NCBI GenBank assembly: GCA_030653545.1
Contig: JAURZE010000025.1
Coordinates: 1-64,000, forward strand
From: Nitrospira sp.
Lineage (GTDB): Bacteria; Nitrospirota; Nitrospiria; Nitrospirales; Nitrospiraceae
Direction of reading: 5' to 3'
DNA length: 64,000 nt
This document shows positions 9,494-19,100 of this stretch, in pieces; within the stretch, counting starts at the first letter, position 1; each line of letters begins with the position of its first letter. A program made the translations under genes and the position numbers. Under the pieces are notes generated by a model. The model worked only from the letters and a program-made list of their open reading frames with translations, was not told where the DNA came from and made no database searches.

Positions 9494-9841
9494 TCAGGCG
9501 AGCGCGGGACGGCCAAGGGAGCGGAGGAAGCGGGTCCAGATGACCTGGTCGAGTTGCTGATGGGCGCGTATGGGAAGGCGGATAAATTCAACGCCGAACA
9601 CATAGCCCCTCACCCAGCGAATCTTAGCGAGATCAATCGCCAGAGAGGGTGACTGATCAGGCATCAAGACATTGAGCCGCACATAGCTGCCGGAGAGGAC
9701 GGTGCGATCGCACGAGATCGCGCAACCGGAGGCGGACAGGTCCGTCAACATGCCTTCGCCTACAAAAGGAGCCCCGCCAAATACGACGGGGTAGGTGACG
9801 GGAAAGCGATCGGTGGAGCGGGTCTGGAGAACGTGAGCCAT
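9494..9841 (-). CDS. PilZ-domain protein
   Basis: A stand-alone PilZ domain of about 115 residues. It has an N-terminal TRSTDRFPV arginine region, [10 protein letters not shown] (the D/NxSxxG c-di-GMP motif) and a closing strand [13 protein letters not shown]. It lacks any other domain, as in c-di-GMP adaptor proteins. The ATG at 9841 is preferred over GTG 9862 because an AGGGC stretch precedes it and the longer start has no ribosome site. It sits on the same strand just downstream of the secretin gene (90 nt away), so it may be co-transcribed with it. Confidence 0.85.
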   Translation of the reverse strand: MAHVLQTRSTDRFPVTYPVVFGGAPFVGEGMLTDLSASGCAISCDRTVLSGSYVRLNVLMPDQSPSLAIDLAKIRWVRGYVFGVEFIRLPIRAHQQLDQVIWTRFLRSLGRPALA

Positions 9842-9932
9842 GTGCTGCCCTGTGTGATCCACGACAGGGTAGCTGGTTGATGCATTGGAATACTACCCCT
9901 CAGAGGAGGGGCCAGGGAGCGCGCGCTGCCGG

Positions 9933-11492
9933 TTAGGGGGTCTTGTGAGCAGGCTCGACAGGGTTGGGCGCAGGTTGCTCGAGACGCTCGATGACGTCTT
10001 GCTTTAAACGCGTGGGTTCTTCGATCCGGTTATCGCGTTGAATGATCGTGAGTTCTTTCGCTTTCCGTTGGCTCAACTCGGCGATATCGCTTTCGTCGCG
10101 GATCAGGTGCGGGGTAAGGAAGACAAGGAGATTGAGTTTCTCGGTTTGCTTACTCTGAAACCGGAAGAGCCAACCTAGCCACGGAATGTCTCCGAAGAAC
10201 GGCACCTTGCGTTCACTGAGGGTGATGTTGTCTCGAACGAGTCCTCCCACCACGATGGTTTGGTTGTCTCTCGCGATGGTGGTGGTTTCCATCGAGCGCT
10301 TGGTGGTGGTAGGGCCGACCGGGATGGATGCCGTGCCTGACCCGATCGTCTGGGCCACGTTCTCGGCGATGGCGGTGATTTCCTGCTTGAGCTCCAGGCG
10401 GATCAGATCATCTTCCAGCACTTGCGGGGTCAATTCCAGTGTGACGCCGACGTCTTTCCGCTCGATGGTCACCAACGTACCCCCGGTGATGCCCTGAGCC
10501 TGTCCGGTCGGGAAAGGACGATTTTCACCGACGACGATTTTGGCCTTCTGGTTATCGGCGGCTAAGACCTGAGGCGTCGAAAGAATGTTTGTGTCGGTGA
10601 GGCTCATCAGGAGATTCAGAAACGCCCGGATGTTGACGGTGTTGAGAACGGTAACGGAGCCACCTGAGGCCACGCCGCTGATGGTTTGGGCGATGGCCGC
10701 CAGGTCTTCGGGGGCGCGATTGAGCCCTGCGATCCCTTGCACAGCACCTGATTTGCCGGCGCCGAGGACCTGCAAGGGATCGGTCCCGATCTGCCGGAGA
10801 CGATCGACCTGCACTTCCAGGATTACGGCCTCAACAAAGACCTGTTTCCTGCGGGTGTCCAAATCGCGAATGACCGATTGGATCCGGCTATAGGCCGATT
10901 TTGTGGCACTGACTACGATGGAATTGGTGGCTTTGTCGGCGAATACTTGCACGGGAGCTTCGAATTCTGTCAGGGGACGCAGGGGTGGCCTGGCACCGGG
11001 GGCTGTTTGCGCGACCGTTTGGGAGCGAGCGACGAGGTTGGTCAGGACCGCCGCCAGGTCGGTCGCATTCGCATGTTTGAGTTTGTACACATACACACCC
11101 CGTTCAGGAGGGAGTTCTCCCATCGGCACAATCTGATAGACGCTGCCTTTGGGAACGACGGCAATCCGGCTGACTTCCAGTGCGGCCACAAACATGCTGT
11201 AGGCCTGGTCCGGCGTGACTTTGGTGGGCGAGAACACGGAGATCTTTCCGCCCAGCTTCTTGATCGCCTCATCGAGGACGAAATTCTTGCCGGTCAATTC
11301 ACTGATGAAGCGAACAAATACAGGAATCTCGACTTCGTTGAAGTCGAGGGTGATTTTATTGGAAGCAGACGCGGCGGTTTCCGCATGGCTTACCGGGGGA
11401 AGCGGCCAAGCAGAGAGGACCACTGCCACCACAAGCCAAGCATATTTTGAGGGAATGCGCCGGCGCGCATTCGGCAATCGGTCGGTCAGCAC
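9933..11492 (-). CDS. gspD: GspD-like secretin, orphan
   Basis: A 519-residue secretin of the type II secretion/type IV pilus family. A signal peptide (AWLVVAVVLSAWPLPPVSHA) precedes an N0-like domain (ITLDFNEVEIPVFVRFISEL, about residues 48-115). An N1-like repeat (VYVYKLKHANATDLAAVL) is interrupted by a Pro/Ala-rich insert. The secretin core spans about residues 220-460, with the signature VPFFGDIPWLGWLF and a final strand LNLLVFLTPHLI. It forms an outer-membrane ring. The tail of about 50 residues is charged and Pro-rich. GspD proteins are often 600-700 residues, so this one has fewer N-domains. No other secretion or pilus gene lies nearby, which is unusual. Confidence 0.88.
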   Translation of the reverse strand: MLTDRLPNARRRIPSKYAWLVVAVVLSAWPLPPVSHAETAASASNKITLDFNEVEIPVFVRFISELTGKNFVLDEAIKKLGGKISVFSPTKVTPDQAYSMFVAALEVSRIAVVPKGSVYQIVPMGELPPERGVYVYKLKHANATDLAAVLTNLVARSQTVAQTAPGARPPLRPLTEFEAPVQVFADKATNSIVVSATKSAYSRIQSVIRDLDTRRKQVFVEAVILEVQVDRLRQIGTDPLQVLGAGKSGAVQGIAGLNRAPEDLAAIAQTISGVASGGSVTVLNTVNIRAFLNLLMSLTDTNILSTPQVLAADNQKAKIVVGENRPFPTGQAQGITGGTLVTIERKDVGVTLELTPQVLEDDLIRLELKQEITAIAENVAQTIGSGTASIPVGPTTTKRSMETTTIARDNQTIVVGGLVRDNITLSERKVPFFGDIPWLGWLFRFQSKQTEKLNLLVFLTPHLIRDESDIAELSQRKAKELTIIQRDNRIEEPTRLKQDVIERLEQPAPNPVEPAHKTP

Positions 11493-11691
11493 GCAGCCTC
11501 AATAAGATAGTGAGTCGATGGAATGGAGGATCCCTTTGACATGCAAGCTATCACACGAAGGCGGGTGAGACAACCGGAGCGGGTGTTTTGAGAGTCGAGC
11601 CCCTCGGTAAAATTGAGGGTTGCATGGTGCAATGATCTCCGGCCCTGCGAGGGAATCTCTTGTGCGGCTCGTGATGTGAGGAGCGTAAACC

Positions 11692-12432
11692 TCAGTGAGG
11701 CCCGCTTTCTCCGTCGGTGAAGGTGGCCGGCACCATAGGGGCTTTCATTCCATTGCGAAACTCATCCGGCTGATGTTCAGGGTTCATCCTTGTGGGTGAG
11801 GGGCAAAGTTTCCCGCGTGCCGCGCTCATGGCCAACGATTTCCCGAAATTTTCAGCCACGGCATGTTTGAGCAAGAGCCAGAGATCATCATCGAGGTCGT
11901 TGTATCCTTCGATGAGTGTAAGGAGTTCAGCTAAGGGATGGCGGCCTTGAGCCAGTGTGGTGACATCGGGGTGGAGTTCAGGGCCGGCGTGGTCGTGAAT
12001 AGCTTCACGCAAGGCGCGTGATTTTGCTTGGCATTCGCTGAGGGGCGCGAAGTCCGGTTGGTCGCGATGCACGAGTGACAGCAGTCGATCGAGTACGGTC
12101 AACGCTCGCATGCGCGCTTTCTCCTGTTGCGCGCGTTTGCGTTGGGCTTCTGCGGCCACTTGCAGCAGGGCCTCAAGTTCCTTCATCGACCCGATTTCTT
12201 CTGCGGCGGCGTTCGAGGTTTCCGACATCATTCCGACGAGTTCGATTGCCCGGGCCCTGAGGTCGGTGAAGTTCCGGCGAGAGGCGGTGATCTCTTCGAT
12301 TAAACTCTCGGACGGGAGCACGCCGGTGGTCCTGACTTGCTCGGCCACTTCCGAGAGCCGTTGCCCCAGTTGCTCAAAGTTTTTTGTGACGAGAGAAAAA
12401 TCCTGCAGGAGATCGGTGTGTGATGTGTCCAT
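11692..12432 (-). CDS. Coiled-coil cytoplasmic protein of unknown function
   Basis: A 246-residue, helix-rich, strongly charged protein with no signal peptide. Residues 1-130 show heptad-like spacing (FEQLGQRLSEVAEQVR, MKELEALLQVAAEAQRKRAQ). A second helical region (LAELLTLIEGYNDLDDDLWLL) follows. The last 40 residues are polar and probably disordered. No family recognised. The ATG at 12432 is chosen over ATG 12438 because GAGGGAGG lies 6 nt upstream of the former and directly abuts the latter. It may be a structural or signalling accessory; this is a guess. Confidence 0.65.
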   Translation of the reverse strand: MDTSHTDLLQDFSLVTKNFEQLGQRLSEVAEQVRTTGVLPSESLIEEITASRRNFTDLRARAIELVGMMSETSNAAAEEIGSMKELEALLQVAAEAQRKRAQQEKARMRALTVLDRLLSLVHRDQPDFAPLSECQAKSRALREAIHDHAGPELHPDVTTLAQGRHPLAELLTLIEGYNDLDDDLWLLLKHAVAENFGKSLAMSAARGKLCPSPTRMNPEHQPDEFRNGMKAPMVPATFTDGESGPH

Positions 12433-13065
12433 GGACATCCTCCCTCGGGTAAATGGTCAATCAGGTAAGACGCTGCGCTGTTCGGCATTCCTCATGTCGG
12501 AGTCCACGCGTACCAGCGCGGACTGACGGGATTACCTGATCATAGTCGTGCCGAAGAGCCAAGAATTGCGAACCAAGTGTCCGAATAAGAACAACGGAGG
12601 GATCAAATGGGAGATTGAGCCAATCGGCTGAGTGACTCAATCTGTTGGAGCGATCAGACATGCATGTGTGCCATGTGAAGGTGAAGTGCACACGACTATC
12701 CATGATGAAGCCGAGCCATCATTGTCTATATGCGCCGGTCAGTCAATACATCTCTTTGATTATTATGGCTCTATCGTACATTCCCAAACGACCCTAGATA
12801 TGAAATGCATCGAGTTTGGAGCGGATATGAGTTCGTTCCCGTTTCAGGAGAGAGCGTCTACCGCGATTAGTAGGGGAGGTGAATGAGTGAGAGGGGTCAT
12901 TCGGGCAATCAGGGTAAACCTCCACGAACGAGTGGCACGAAACCTGCGATCTCGTGCTCGCAAGAAAACTCATGACCAGATGGTGTCCGTCGATGGAATG
13001 CGCTCATGGAATGCCTGGAATCACCCGATAGATAGAGGAACGTGGGAAATACGAAGGCATAAATC
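12433..13065. other. 633-nt intergenic region with one small ORF
   Basis: This region separates the divergent genes at 12432 (-) and 13066 (+). It is visibly richer in A/T than its surroundings around 12700-12800. Several short frames cross it, none with family resemblance. Apart from the small ORF at 12883 nothing firm is visible. It presumably carries the two divergent promoters, but no box pair matched well. Confidence 0.5.
12883..12975 (+). CDS. Possible 30-residue small protein or leader peptide
   Basis: ATG 12883 is preceded by GGGGAGGT, one of the best ribosome-binding sites in the region, and opens a 30-codon frame ending in TGA. The peptide is polar (MSERGHSGNQGKPPRTSGTK at its start) and contains one Cys near the C-terminus. 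It lies 90 nt before the 13066 gene and could be a leader peptide for it. The evidence is only the ribosome site. Confidence 0.25.
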   Translation: MSERGHSGNQGKPPRTSGTKPAISCSQENS

Positions 13066-13455
13066 ATGGACTCTCAGCGGCTTCAAACAAAAGTTCAGGC
13101 GTTTGCCCATCGGCTTCTTGAGGAAGCCAATGGCGACCCTGTTCGAGCGCTCGGACTTTTGGTCCTGGTGCTGGAAGATTCTGAGCTTGAGTCGGCAGAT
13201 CATGCCCATCGGCTGGTTGCGGAAGTTCGTAAGGTTCTCCTTCCTCAAGACTTTTCCGAAGTCGGTCAGCCGGTTCAGCACCTTGCCGGACCTCCATCCT
13301 GGGAAGGCGTTCAGCACTGTCTGCGTTGCGGAAAAGTATTGTGTAAGAGCACAACGGATCAAGAAGGCGGGACGACCTATCCGTCCGGATACGTTTATGA
13401 GGTAGGTCCGAGATTTACCATAGAGGATTGTGACGATTTCGAGCCCTGCCAGTAA
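13066..13455 (+). CDS. Small cytoplasmic protein with Cys pairs
   Basis: A 129-residue soluble protein. The N-terminal half is helical and Leu-rich (VRALGLLVLVLEDSELES). The C-terminal half contains QHCLRCGKVLCKS, three cysteines in a CxxCxxxxC arrangement, plus two further cysteines near the end (EDCDDFEPC), so metal binding or disulfides are possible. No family recognised. The ribosome site before ATG 13066 is weak (GAAGG). A longer overlapping frame from 12887 in another phase looks non-coding. Confidence 0.55.
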   Translation: MDSQRLQTKVQAFAHRLLEEANGDPVRALGLLVLVLEDSELESADHAHRLVAEVRKVLLPQDFSEVGQPVQHLAGPPSWEGVQHCLRCGKVLCKSTTDQEGGTTYPSGYVYEVGPRFTIEDCDDFEPCQ

Positions 13456-13538
13456 GGCGTAGAGTTACCCGCCCCTCACCATTGCCACGACCCTGCCGAT
13501 ATTGTAGGACGGTCGGATGCCGTCCTGCCAGACTTGGG

Positions 13539-14507
13539 TTAGGCCGCCTCATCCTTCGCGTTGGGTTCGGCTCCACGCTGGTCCTTTACAAACACGCTTC
13601 CCTTGTGGGCTTTTGCGAGTTTTTTCAGCTCGGAGGCAATCTTGCTGACATCGCCGGGGTGATCGATCGCGCGGTGGCTGTTTGTCACGACCGCAATCGA
13701 TAAGCTCATCATGGGAAATTGTTCGTGATTCCCTTTCCGGTCGACGGAATCGATGTAGCCTTGCAGCCGGTCGTCGCGATCGTAAAAATCAGGAATCACC
13801 AGGTCAAACCGTTTAATCACGGTTTCACAAATCGCGTCGATATGATCGGGGTGGCTCATAAAGACAAAGTCATCACCGCCCACATGGCCGACGAACCCTT
13901 CTACTCCGGCAAGCTCACCGACGACCGTCGTGAGAATGCGACAGGCCACTACCAGCACCTCATCACCACGGCCGTATCCATACCGGTCATTGAACGACTT
14001 GAAATTGTCGACATCAAGGTACGCCAATGCGAAGGGATTCCCGCTCTCAATGCGGGCGGTCGTTTCGAACAGGATGCTGGTGTTGCCGGGAAGCCGGGTG
14101 AGCGGATTGGCGTCCAGTGACCGGGTCAGCCGGCTCAAGCAGAGGCGCACCCGATGGACGATTTCGTCCGGGCGATAGGGGAGGCAGACATAGTCATCGA
14201 CGTCGACGCTGCCCCAGTCGACATCATTGAGGCGGATGTCGCGAATCAGCACGATCAACGGCAGTCGTCCGAGAAAGGGATCGTTCTTCAGATGCCTGGT
14301 GAGAGATTCTACCGACCGGCCGCTCGTCCCCTCAGCTGCCAGGATGACATGGGGGGGATTGTGTACAAGCTCGTGCAACGCGATGGTAGTCAGATCTCCG
14401 CCAACCACCTGAAAGCCGGCTTTCGTGAGGAGGCCGGAAAGGATGGCAATTTCGCCAGGATCGTTGTGAAGAATCAGGACACGCTGGGCGGCAGTAGACT
14501 TCGTCAT
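13539..14507 (-). CDS. GGDEF-domain protein with degenerate receiver
   Basis: A 322-residue protein. Residues 1-125 have a receiver fold (QRVLILHNDPGEIAILSGLL, LPLIVLIRD) but the position expected for the phosphoacceptor reads VILAAEGTSG, with no Asp, so phosphorylation is unlikely. Residues about 150-300 form a GGDEF domain with the signature GHVGGDDFVF (GGDDF) and substrate-region text ALAYLDVDNFKSFNDRYGY. GGDDF departs from GG(D/E)EF; such domains may be active or may bind nucleotide only. ATG 14507 overlaps the HDOD stop as ATGA; the longer frame to 14765 lies inside the HDOD gene and is spurious. It is the third gene of a signalling operon. Confidence 0.85.
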   Translation of the reverse strand: MTKSTAAQRVLILHNDPGEIAILSGLLTKAGFQVVGGDLTTIALHELVHNPPHVILAAEGTSGRSVESLTRHLKNDPFLGRLPLIVLIRDIRLNDVDWGSVDVDDYVCLPYRPDEIVHRVRLCLSRLTRSLDANPLTRLPGNTSILFETTARIESGNPFALAYLDVDNFKSFNDRYGYGRGDEVLVVACRILTTVVGELAGVEGFVGHVGGDDFVFMSHPDHIDAICETVIKRFDLVIPDFYDRDDRLQGYIDSVDRKGNHEQFPMMSLSIAVVTNSHRAIDHPGDVSKIASELKKLAKAHKGSVFVKDQRGAEPNAKDEAA

Positions 14508-15340
14508 AGATAGTCGTCGATCGCAAGGAATTCTTCTGAGGCTCTGGAGACGCACCCTGCCAGCGATTCCGTATCGAGCCCAACCAAATCCCATGCCTGC
14601 CTGGAGAGGGGCGGAACCCATTCGTCGCCGGGGTTTCCGCAGGCCATGCCTTTGACAAGCACATCCGCGACGTGCACGACGGCTGTTTGCAGCTGGGCAT
14701 CCTGTGCCGCTCCCGGTTGGTGGTGGAAGAGAATCGGTTCTCGGAGCGTGGCCGGCAGGTGCCATGCGTTGGCCAGCCAGCCGCCGACATCGGCGTGAGA
14801 CACCTCGTACAGATCCTGTTCGACGTGCATCATCGGGCGATCGCCGGATGGATTGGCGGCCCTAATCTTTTTCCCCACATCCGGCCATTTCACATACAGA
14901 ATGACTTTGCCGATGTCATGAAGCAATCCCGCGACAAAGACTTCTTCGACATTTTTCATCTCCAACCGTTTACCCAGGAGTTGCGCGGTAATCGCGACAC
15001 CCAATGAATGCCGCCAGAGCTGACCAAGTCCGGCATCTTTCATGATGTCATGCGCAGTCGCACAGAGGGTCAACCCTTTGACAACGTTCAGCCCCAACAC
15101 GACGACGGCGTGGGGAACCGACGCGATGCGAGAGGGGAATCCGTAAAAGGGTGAATTGGCCAGTCGCAATACCTTTGCCGCGAGGACCTGATCTTTCTCG
15201 ATCAAGGAGCCGATCTCTTCTGCGGACACGTTCGGCCGTCCGATCATGGAGGCGAGCTTTTGCACCACGTGCGGCAAAGTCGGCAAGTCACCAAGTTGCT
15301 CAATGCGGTTTCGAAAGTCGGTCGCCGCTGATGGACTCAT
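14504..15340 (-). CDS. HDOD-domain signalling protein
   Basis: A 278-residue protein. The HDOD domain covers about residues 8-205, with LPTLPHVVQKLASMI, ADSP-equivalent LRLANSPFYG, and VFVAGLLHDIGKVILY, where an HD pair is retained. HDOD proteins act in signal transduction next to GGDEF or receiver proteins and mostly lack phosphodiesterase activity. Translation begins at ATG 15340, overlapping the upstream stop (ATGA); a longer frame to 15439 runs into the upstream gene. The downstream GGDEF gene is coupled by another ATGA. Confidence 0.88.
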   Translation of the reverse strand: MSPSAATDFRNRIEQLGDLPTLPHVVQKLASMIGRPNVSAEEIGSLIEKDQVLAAKVLRLANSPFYGFPSRIASVPHAVVVLGLNVVKGLTLCATAHDIMKDAGLGQLWRHSLGVAITAQLLGKRLEMKNVEEVFVAGLLHDIGKVILYVKWPDVGKKIRAANPSGDRPMMHVEQDLYEVSHADVGGWLANAWHLPATLREPILFHHQPGAAQDAQLQTAVVHVADVLVKGMACGNPGDEWVPPLSRQAWDLVGLDTESLAGCVSRASEEFLAIDDYL

Positions 15341-15672
15341 GACGCAGAGGCCCCTTTCTCGAGATCGGCGGTTCCATGGGTACTGTGAAGATGTTCTCGC
15401 AGAGCTGTGAGAATGGTCTGTTGAAGCGGGTCCTGGCATACGTGTCGAAATCGATGCTCCAACTCGACTTCCAACTCAGCTAGCGTTTTGCCTCCGGCCG
15501 ATCCAGCCTCGCCCTCAACAAAGACGGACGGAAGGTCCAGCTTCTTAAACCGTGCGATCATCACGTCATCCAGGACCGCCCCTTCAGCAACCACAGGTAA
15601 TCCGGCTGAGTTGGTGACCGGCTTCGCGAGGACCATTCCCGGCAACAGTTCGGTCAATATCACTCGTTTCAT
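15337..15672 (-). CDS. Small protein with HD-GYP-associated N-terminal-like domain
   Basis: A 111-residue cytoplasmic protein. The first 50 residues (LLPGMVLAKPVTNSAGLPVV, then LDDVMIARFKKLDLPSVFVEG) match the short beta-rich module often found before HD-GYP domains or as a stand-alone partner of HDOD proteins. A Glu-rich helix (LAELEVELEHRFRHV) follows. It is the first gene of the three-gene operon and couples to the HDOD gene by ATGA. The role is presumably regulatory or structural; not demonstrated. Confidence 0.75.
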   Translation of the reverse strand: MKRVILTELLPGMVLAKPVTNSAGLPVVAEGAVLDDVMIARFKKLDLPSVFVEGEAGSAGGKTLAELEVELEHRFRHVCQDPLQQTILTALREHLHSTHGTADLEKGASAS

Positions 15673-16159
15673 CAGAAGATTCTCCGCGTCCCTGCATCGT
15701 CAAAACACTCCTGTCCTTCCAGGGCAAGGAAGCAAGAGAGAGGAGTGAGACACATCCACTCCGTGCCTCTCTTATCGGAGCTTTTGCTCCATTTCTGAAG
15801 GTTTGCGCTGCTTCTGTTCTATTGACACTTGGGTGGAGACGACGTGAGGACGACACTCAGCGCATGATTTGATGATGGATCAGGTGTGGGGTAGTCACAG
15901 TGACCGGTCTTAGCAGAATTCCGCAGTTCCGTTCAAAAATGGTAAGTCGATCGAGAGCCGTCGATGGAGAGGTTTGGCAAGTTGTCAGTAATTCAACGGG
16001 TTGCACATAGGGCCTTAGGGCGTAGAGAGGGCACCTAGCTTGCAGTCTCGTGGGCGGTTTGACCCTTATATGCGGAATGATCACCGAGTATCTACGATTG
16101 GTACAAATCAGCCATCGGTGCGGCTTATAACCTTGTTGTGATCTGCTAGAGTTACTATC
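15673..16159. other. 487-nt divergent intergenic region
   Basis: This lies between the HDOD operon (-) and the giant TPR gene (+). A minus-strand open frame of 140 codons crosses it, but it has no ribosome site or recognisable protein character and runs into the start of the TPR gene. The region should hold two divergent promoters; no convincing box pair was found. Confidence 0.5.
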
Positions 16160-19100
16160 GTGCGTGCTGATAAGAAAACTCCACTCAAAGCCGACAAGAA
16201 GATTGCGTCCCGTAGTCACAAGCGGGGCGTGATCGGGTATAGCAAGAAGTCCGCTCTTCTCGAAGACGCCATTACCCAAATGAACGCGGGGAAGTATGGG
16301 CGGTCGTCAGCCGCGCTGAAAGAATTGCTGGCGCTCGATCCGGCGAATATGGAGGCGCGCCGGCTGTTCGCCACGCTTCATCTTCGATTGGGGAGCCTGC
16401 TCCCGGCGAGGCAGGCCTTCGAATCACTGGCGAACGAGGCGCTTGAACGGCAAGACTACTGGCTTGCTGAATCGTTACTCCGCGAGTATCTCGCAGCCGG
16501 TCCCCGGTGTGTGCCATTCATTGAAAAACTGGGGTCGGTATACCAGGAAAAGGGAGATGCGCTCGCCGCGTCCGAAGAGTTTGCCAAGGCCATCGACATT
16601 CTTATCGAAGATCCGGACCCTGACCGTCCTGCCTTACCTACTGAGCTGTATGCCAAGATTCGGGAGCTAGCCCCGGCTAGTTCTCCTGCATTCCGTCTCG
16701 CATCACTCTTCGACGCGCAGACAGGAGAGTTAATTGCTCGCGCGGCGGTTGCGCCGAGCTCGAATCCTGAGGAGGTGCTAGCCCCGCCTGTGACGATGGA
16801 ACCATCGGAGTCCACAACATCGAATCAATCGACCGCGATGTCTGATCCGGTTTCCGGCGTCATGCCGTGGGATGATCTCCCAGCGGGTACTTCGGTATTG
16901 CCAGCCCAGAGCTTCCAGCCTGAGAGCCCAGATCAGGTCGCTTCATCGACAGCTGAGTTGCCCGCAGCATCGGAGGCTTCTTCACTTGCGGACGAGTCAT
17001 TCGCTCTGCGGGACGGTTTCATTGATGAGGTTCCGGCAGAGCTGAGCGTCAGTCCATCTTCCCAAGGTTCGAGCAGTGACAGTTCAGCCCCGATTGCCCA
17101 TCAAGGCGCAGCGTCCACCGGATTTTCGCGCACGCATGAGGAGATGCCTGCTACGACTACTGCGTCGCCGGGTTCGGAGTGGGGCGCGGCTTCTCTCCCG
17201 ATATCGCAAGCTTCATGGAACACGGATTCGAATGAGGCAACGAGCGTGGCTGATGCGGTGCAGCCTCCTCAATCGGATGTGTCCATTACGTTGCCGAGTC
17301 CTACCTCGGATGCTTTTCTCGCTCCTCTGCCCTGGGAGCAGGTTCAGGAAGCCACGGTTGCGATTTCTCAACCGGACGGGGAATCCCTCTCGGCGGGTTT
17401 CCAGGGGGTAGAGTCCGCCTCCTCGGTCTCACCGGAAATCGCACCAATCGAGGTCGGGTCTTCTGATGAGTCAGGGGAGAAGCAAAAAGAAGAGTCTTCA
17501 CTACTGGCTGGGACGGGGACAACCCTCTCGTTAGCCACAACAGAAGAATGCTCACCGGATGTGGCTTGGTCGGCACCGGATGTGGTGGCTACTGAGCCGT
17601 CAAGTTCTTACTCGCCTTCACCAGAGCCATCGCAGACGATTTCTGCCTCGGGGGAACCGCAGTCAGATGTGCTGGCTGAATCTGTGCCGTTGCCCATGCC
17701 ATGGGAACAGATACAGGAATCGCCGGTCAGTATTGAGGGGTTCACTCAGGAGTCCATCGCTCTGGCCGGAACGACACCGGATCCACTCTCGACTCAACTC
17801 CAGGAAGCTGTTCCTCCTGTAGTCGGCGATCAGGTTATATCTGCGGCTATCGCGAGTTCTCCCGAGCCTGGCGGTCTGGAGTCGCGCGACGCGTCCTTCC
17901 TGCTGGACGATGTGCGGTCTTCGCCGGAGAGTCTCGCTGCTTACGAGCCGAGCCCGAAGACGAAGATCGGTGAGTTTTCGTGGGCCTCAATTTTCAATAG
18001 TGCTTGGAAGTTTGGCTCGTCGTCTCCGGCCCCGCACGATTCCCTCCAGCATTCTTCGCCGGTTGAACCGCCTGAGGTTGCAGAATCGGCCATATCCCAA
18101 GAGGCCGTGGGTACTCCTGTCCTGCACGAGGAACAGACGCCAGCTGTCTCCCCGGGTGCGATGTCGGAATCGATGCCGTTGTCTGGGGATCAGATTCAGG
18201 ATGCGCCGACTACGATCCCGTTCACTGATAGTGCCCTGAGCACATCAGGGGAGTTTCTGGAGGAGTGTACTGTTGCGGCCGTCGAGCTTCCCGAAGAAGT
18301 CGTCGCTCTGGAAGTGCCAGCGGTGGTTCCGGTCATTCAGGATGAACAAGCGGATGTGGTCGCCTCCGAGGAGACGTCAGAAGTAATGCCAGCGTCTGCC
18401 AGCTTGGCAGAGCCGGCGGTCTCGTCCATGCCTTGGGATCAGGCCGAGGATACACCTGCACCGATTTCATCCGTTGACAGTGCCATGGGTTTAGCCGTGG
18501 AGCCGCTGGTGGAGTCACCAGCGATGCCGGTTGAGTCCATTAGCATGCTTGACGACGCAGCCGTTTACGATGCTCCGCAAGTCGTGCCTCCAGTCGAAGC
18601 GCCAGCAGTATCGACAGCTGTTGTGATCGAGGAATCTCGGTCTCTCGAGGTTGTTCAAGTTGAGTCGGCAGAGGTTGCGTTTCGCTTCAAGGATTCCAAT
18701 CGCGCCGGAGCGGAGCCGACGGCAATCAGTGAGAGTCTCCAGGCACAACCTCAGGCGTTACCAGATGAAAAGCTGATCGACTCACAACCAGCTGCGAGTT
18801 CGTCACTGGCCGATGACCGTTTACCGGTTCATTCCGAGGAGTTTCGAATCGTTTCACCAGCAGAACCTTCGCCTGTCGTCCAGGAGTTGGTCAAGCCGGA
18901 CGCGCCGGTTTCGAGTGCAGCGCCGGCTCTTGCACCCGCGCCCTCTCCGGAATCGGTTCCGCCAGTGTTGCCGCATGAGTTGTTACCGGTACTCCAGACG
19001 TTGGTTGACCAACTGTCAGTGGTGACTAAAACCATTCCCGCGATCTCTGCAGAGACGAAATCCTCTGAGGTTGTCTCGCGCGACCAGGAGGTTGTTCCAG

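Noticed and set aside
12887-13405. 172-codon + strand frame starting at GTG 12887
   Set aside because: It is out of phase with the better supported gene at 13066, and its content (basic, aromatic, irregular) looks non-coding.
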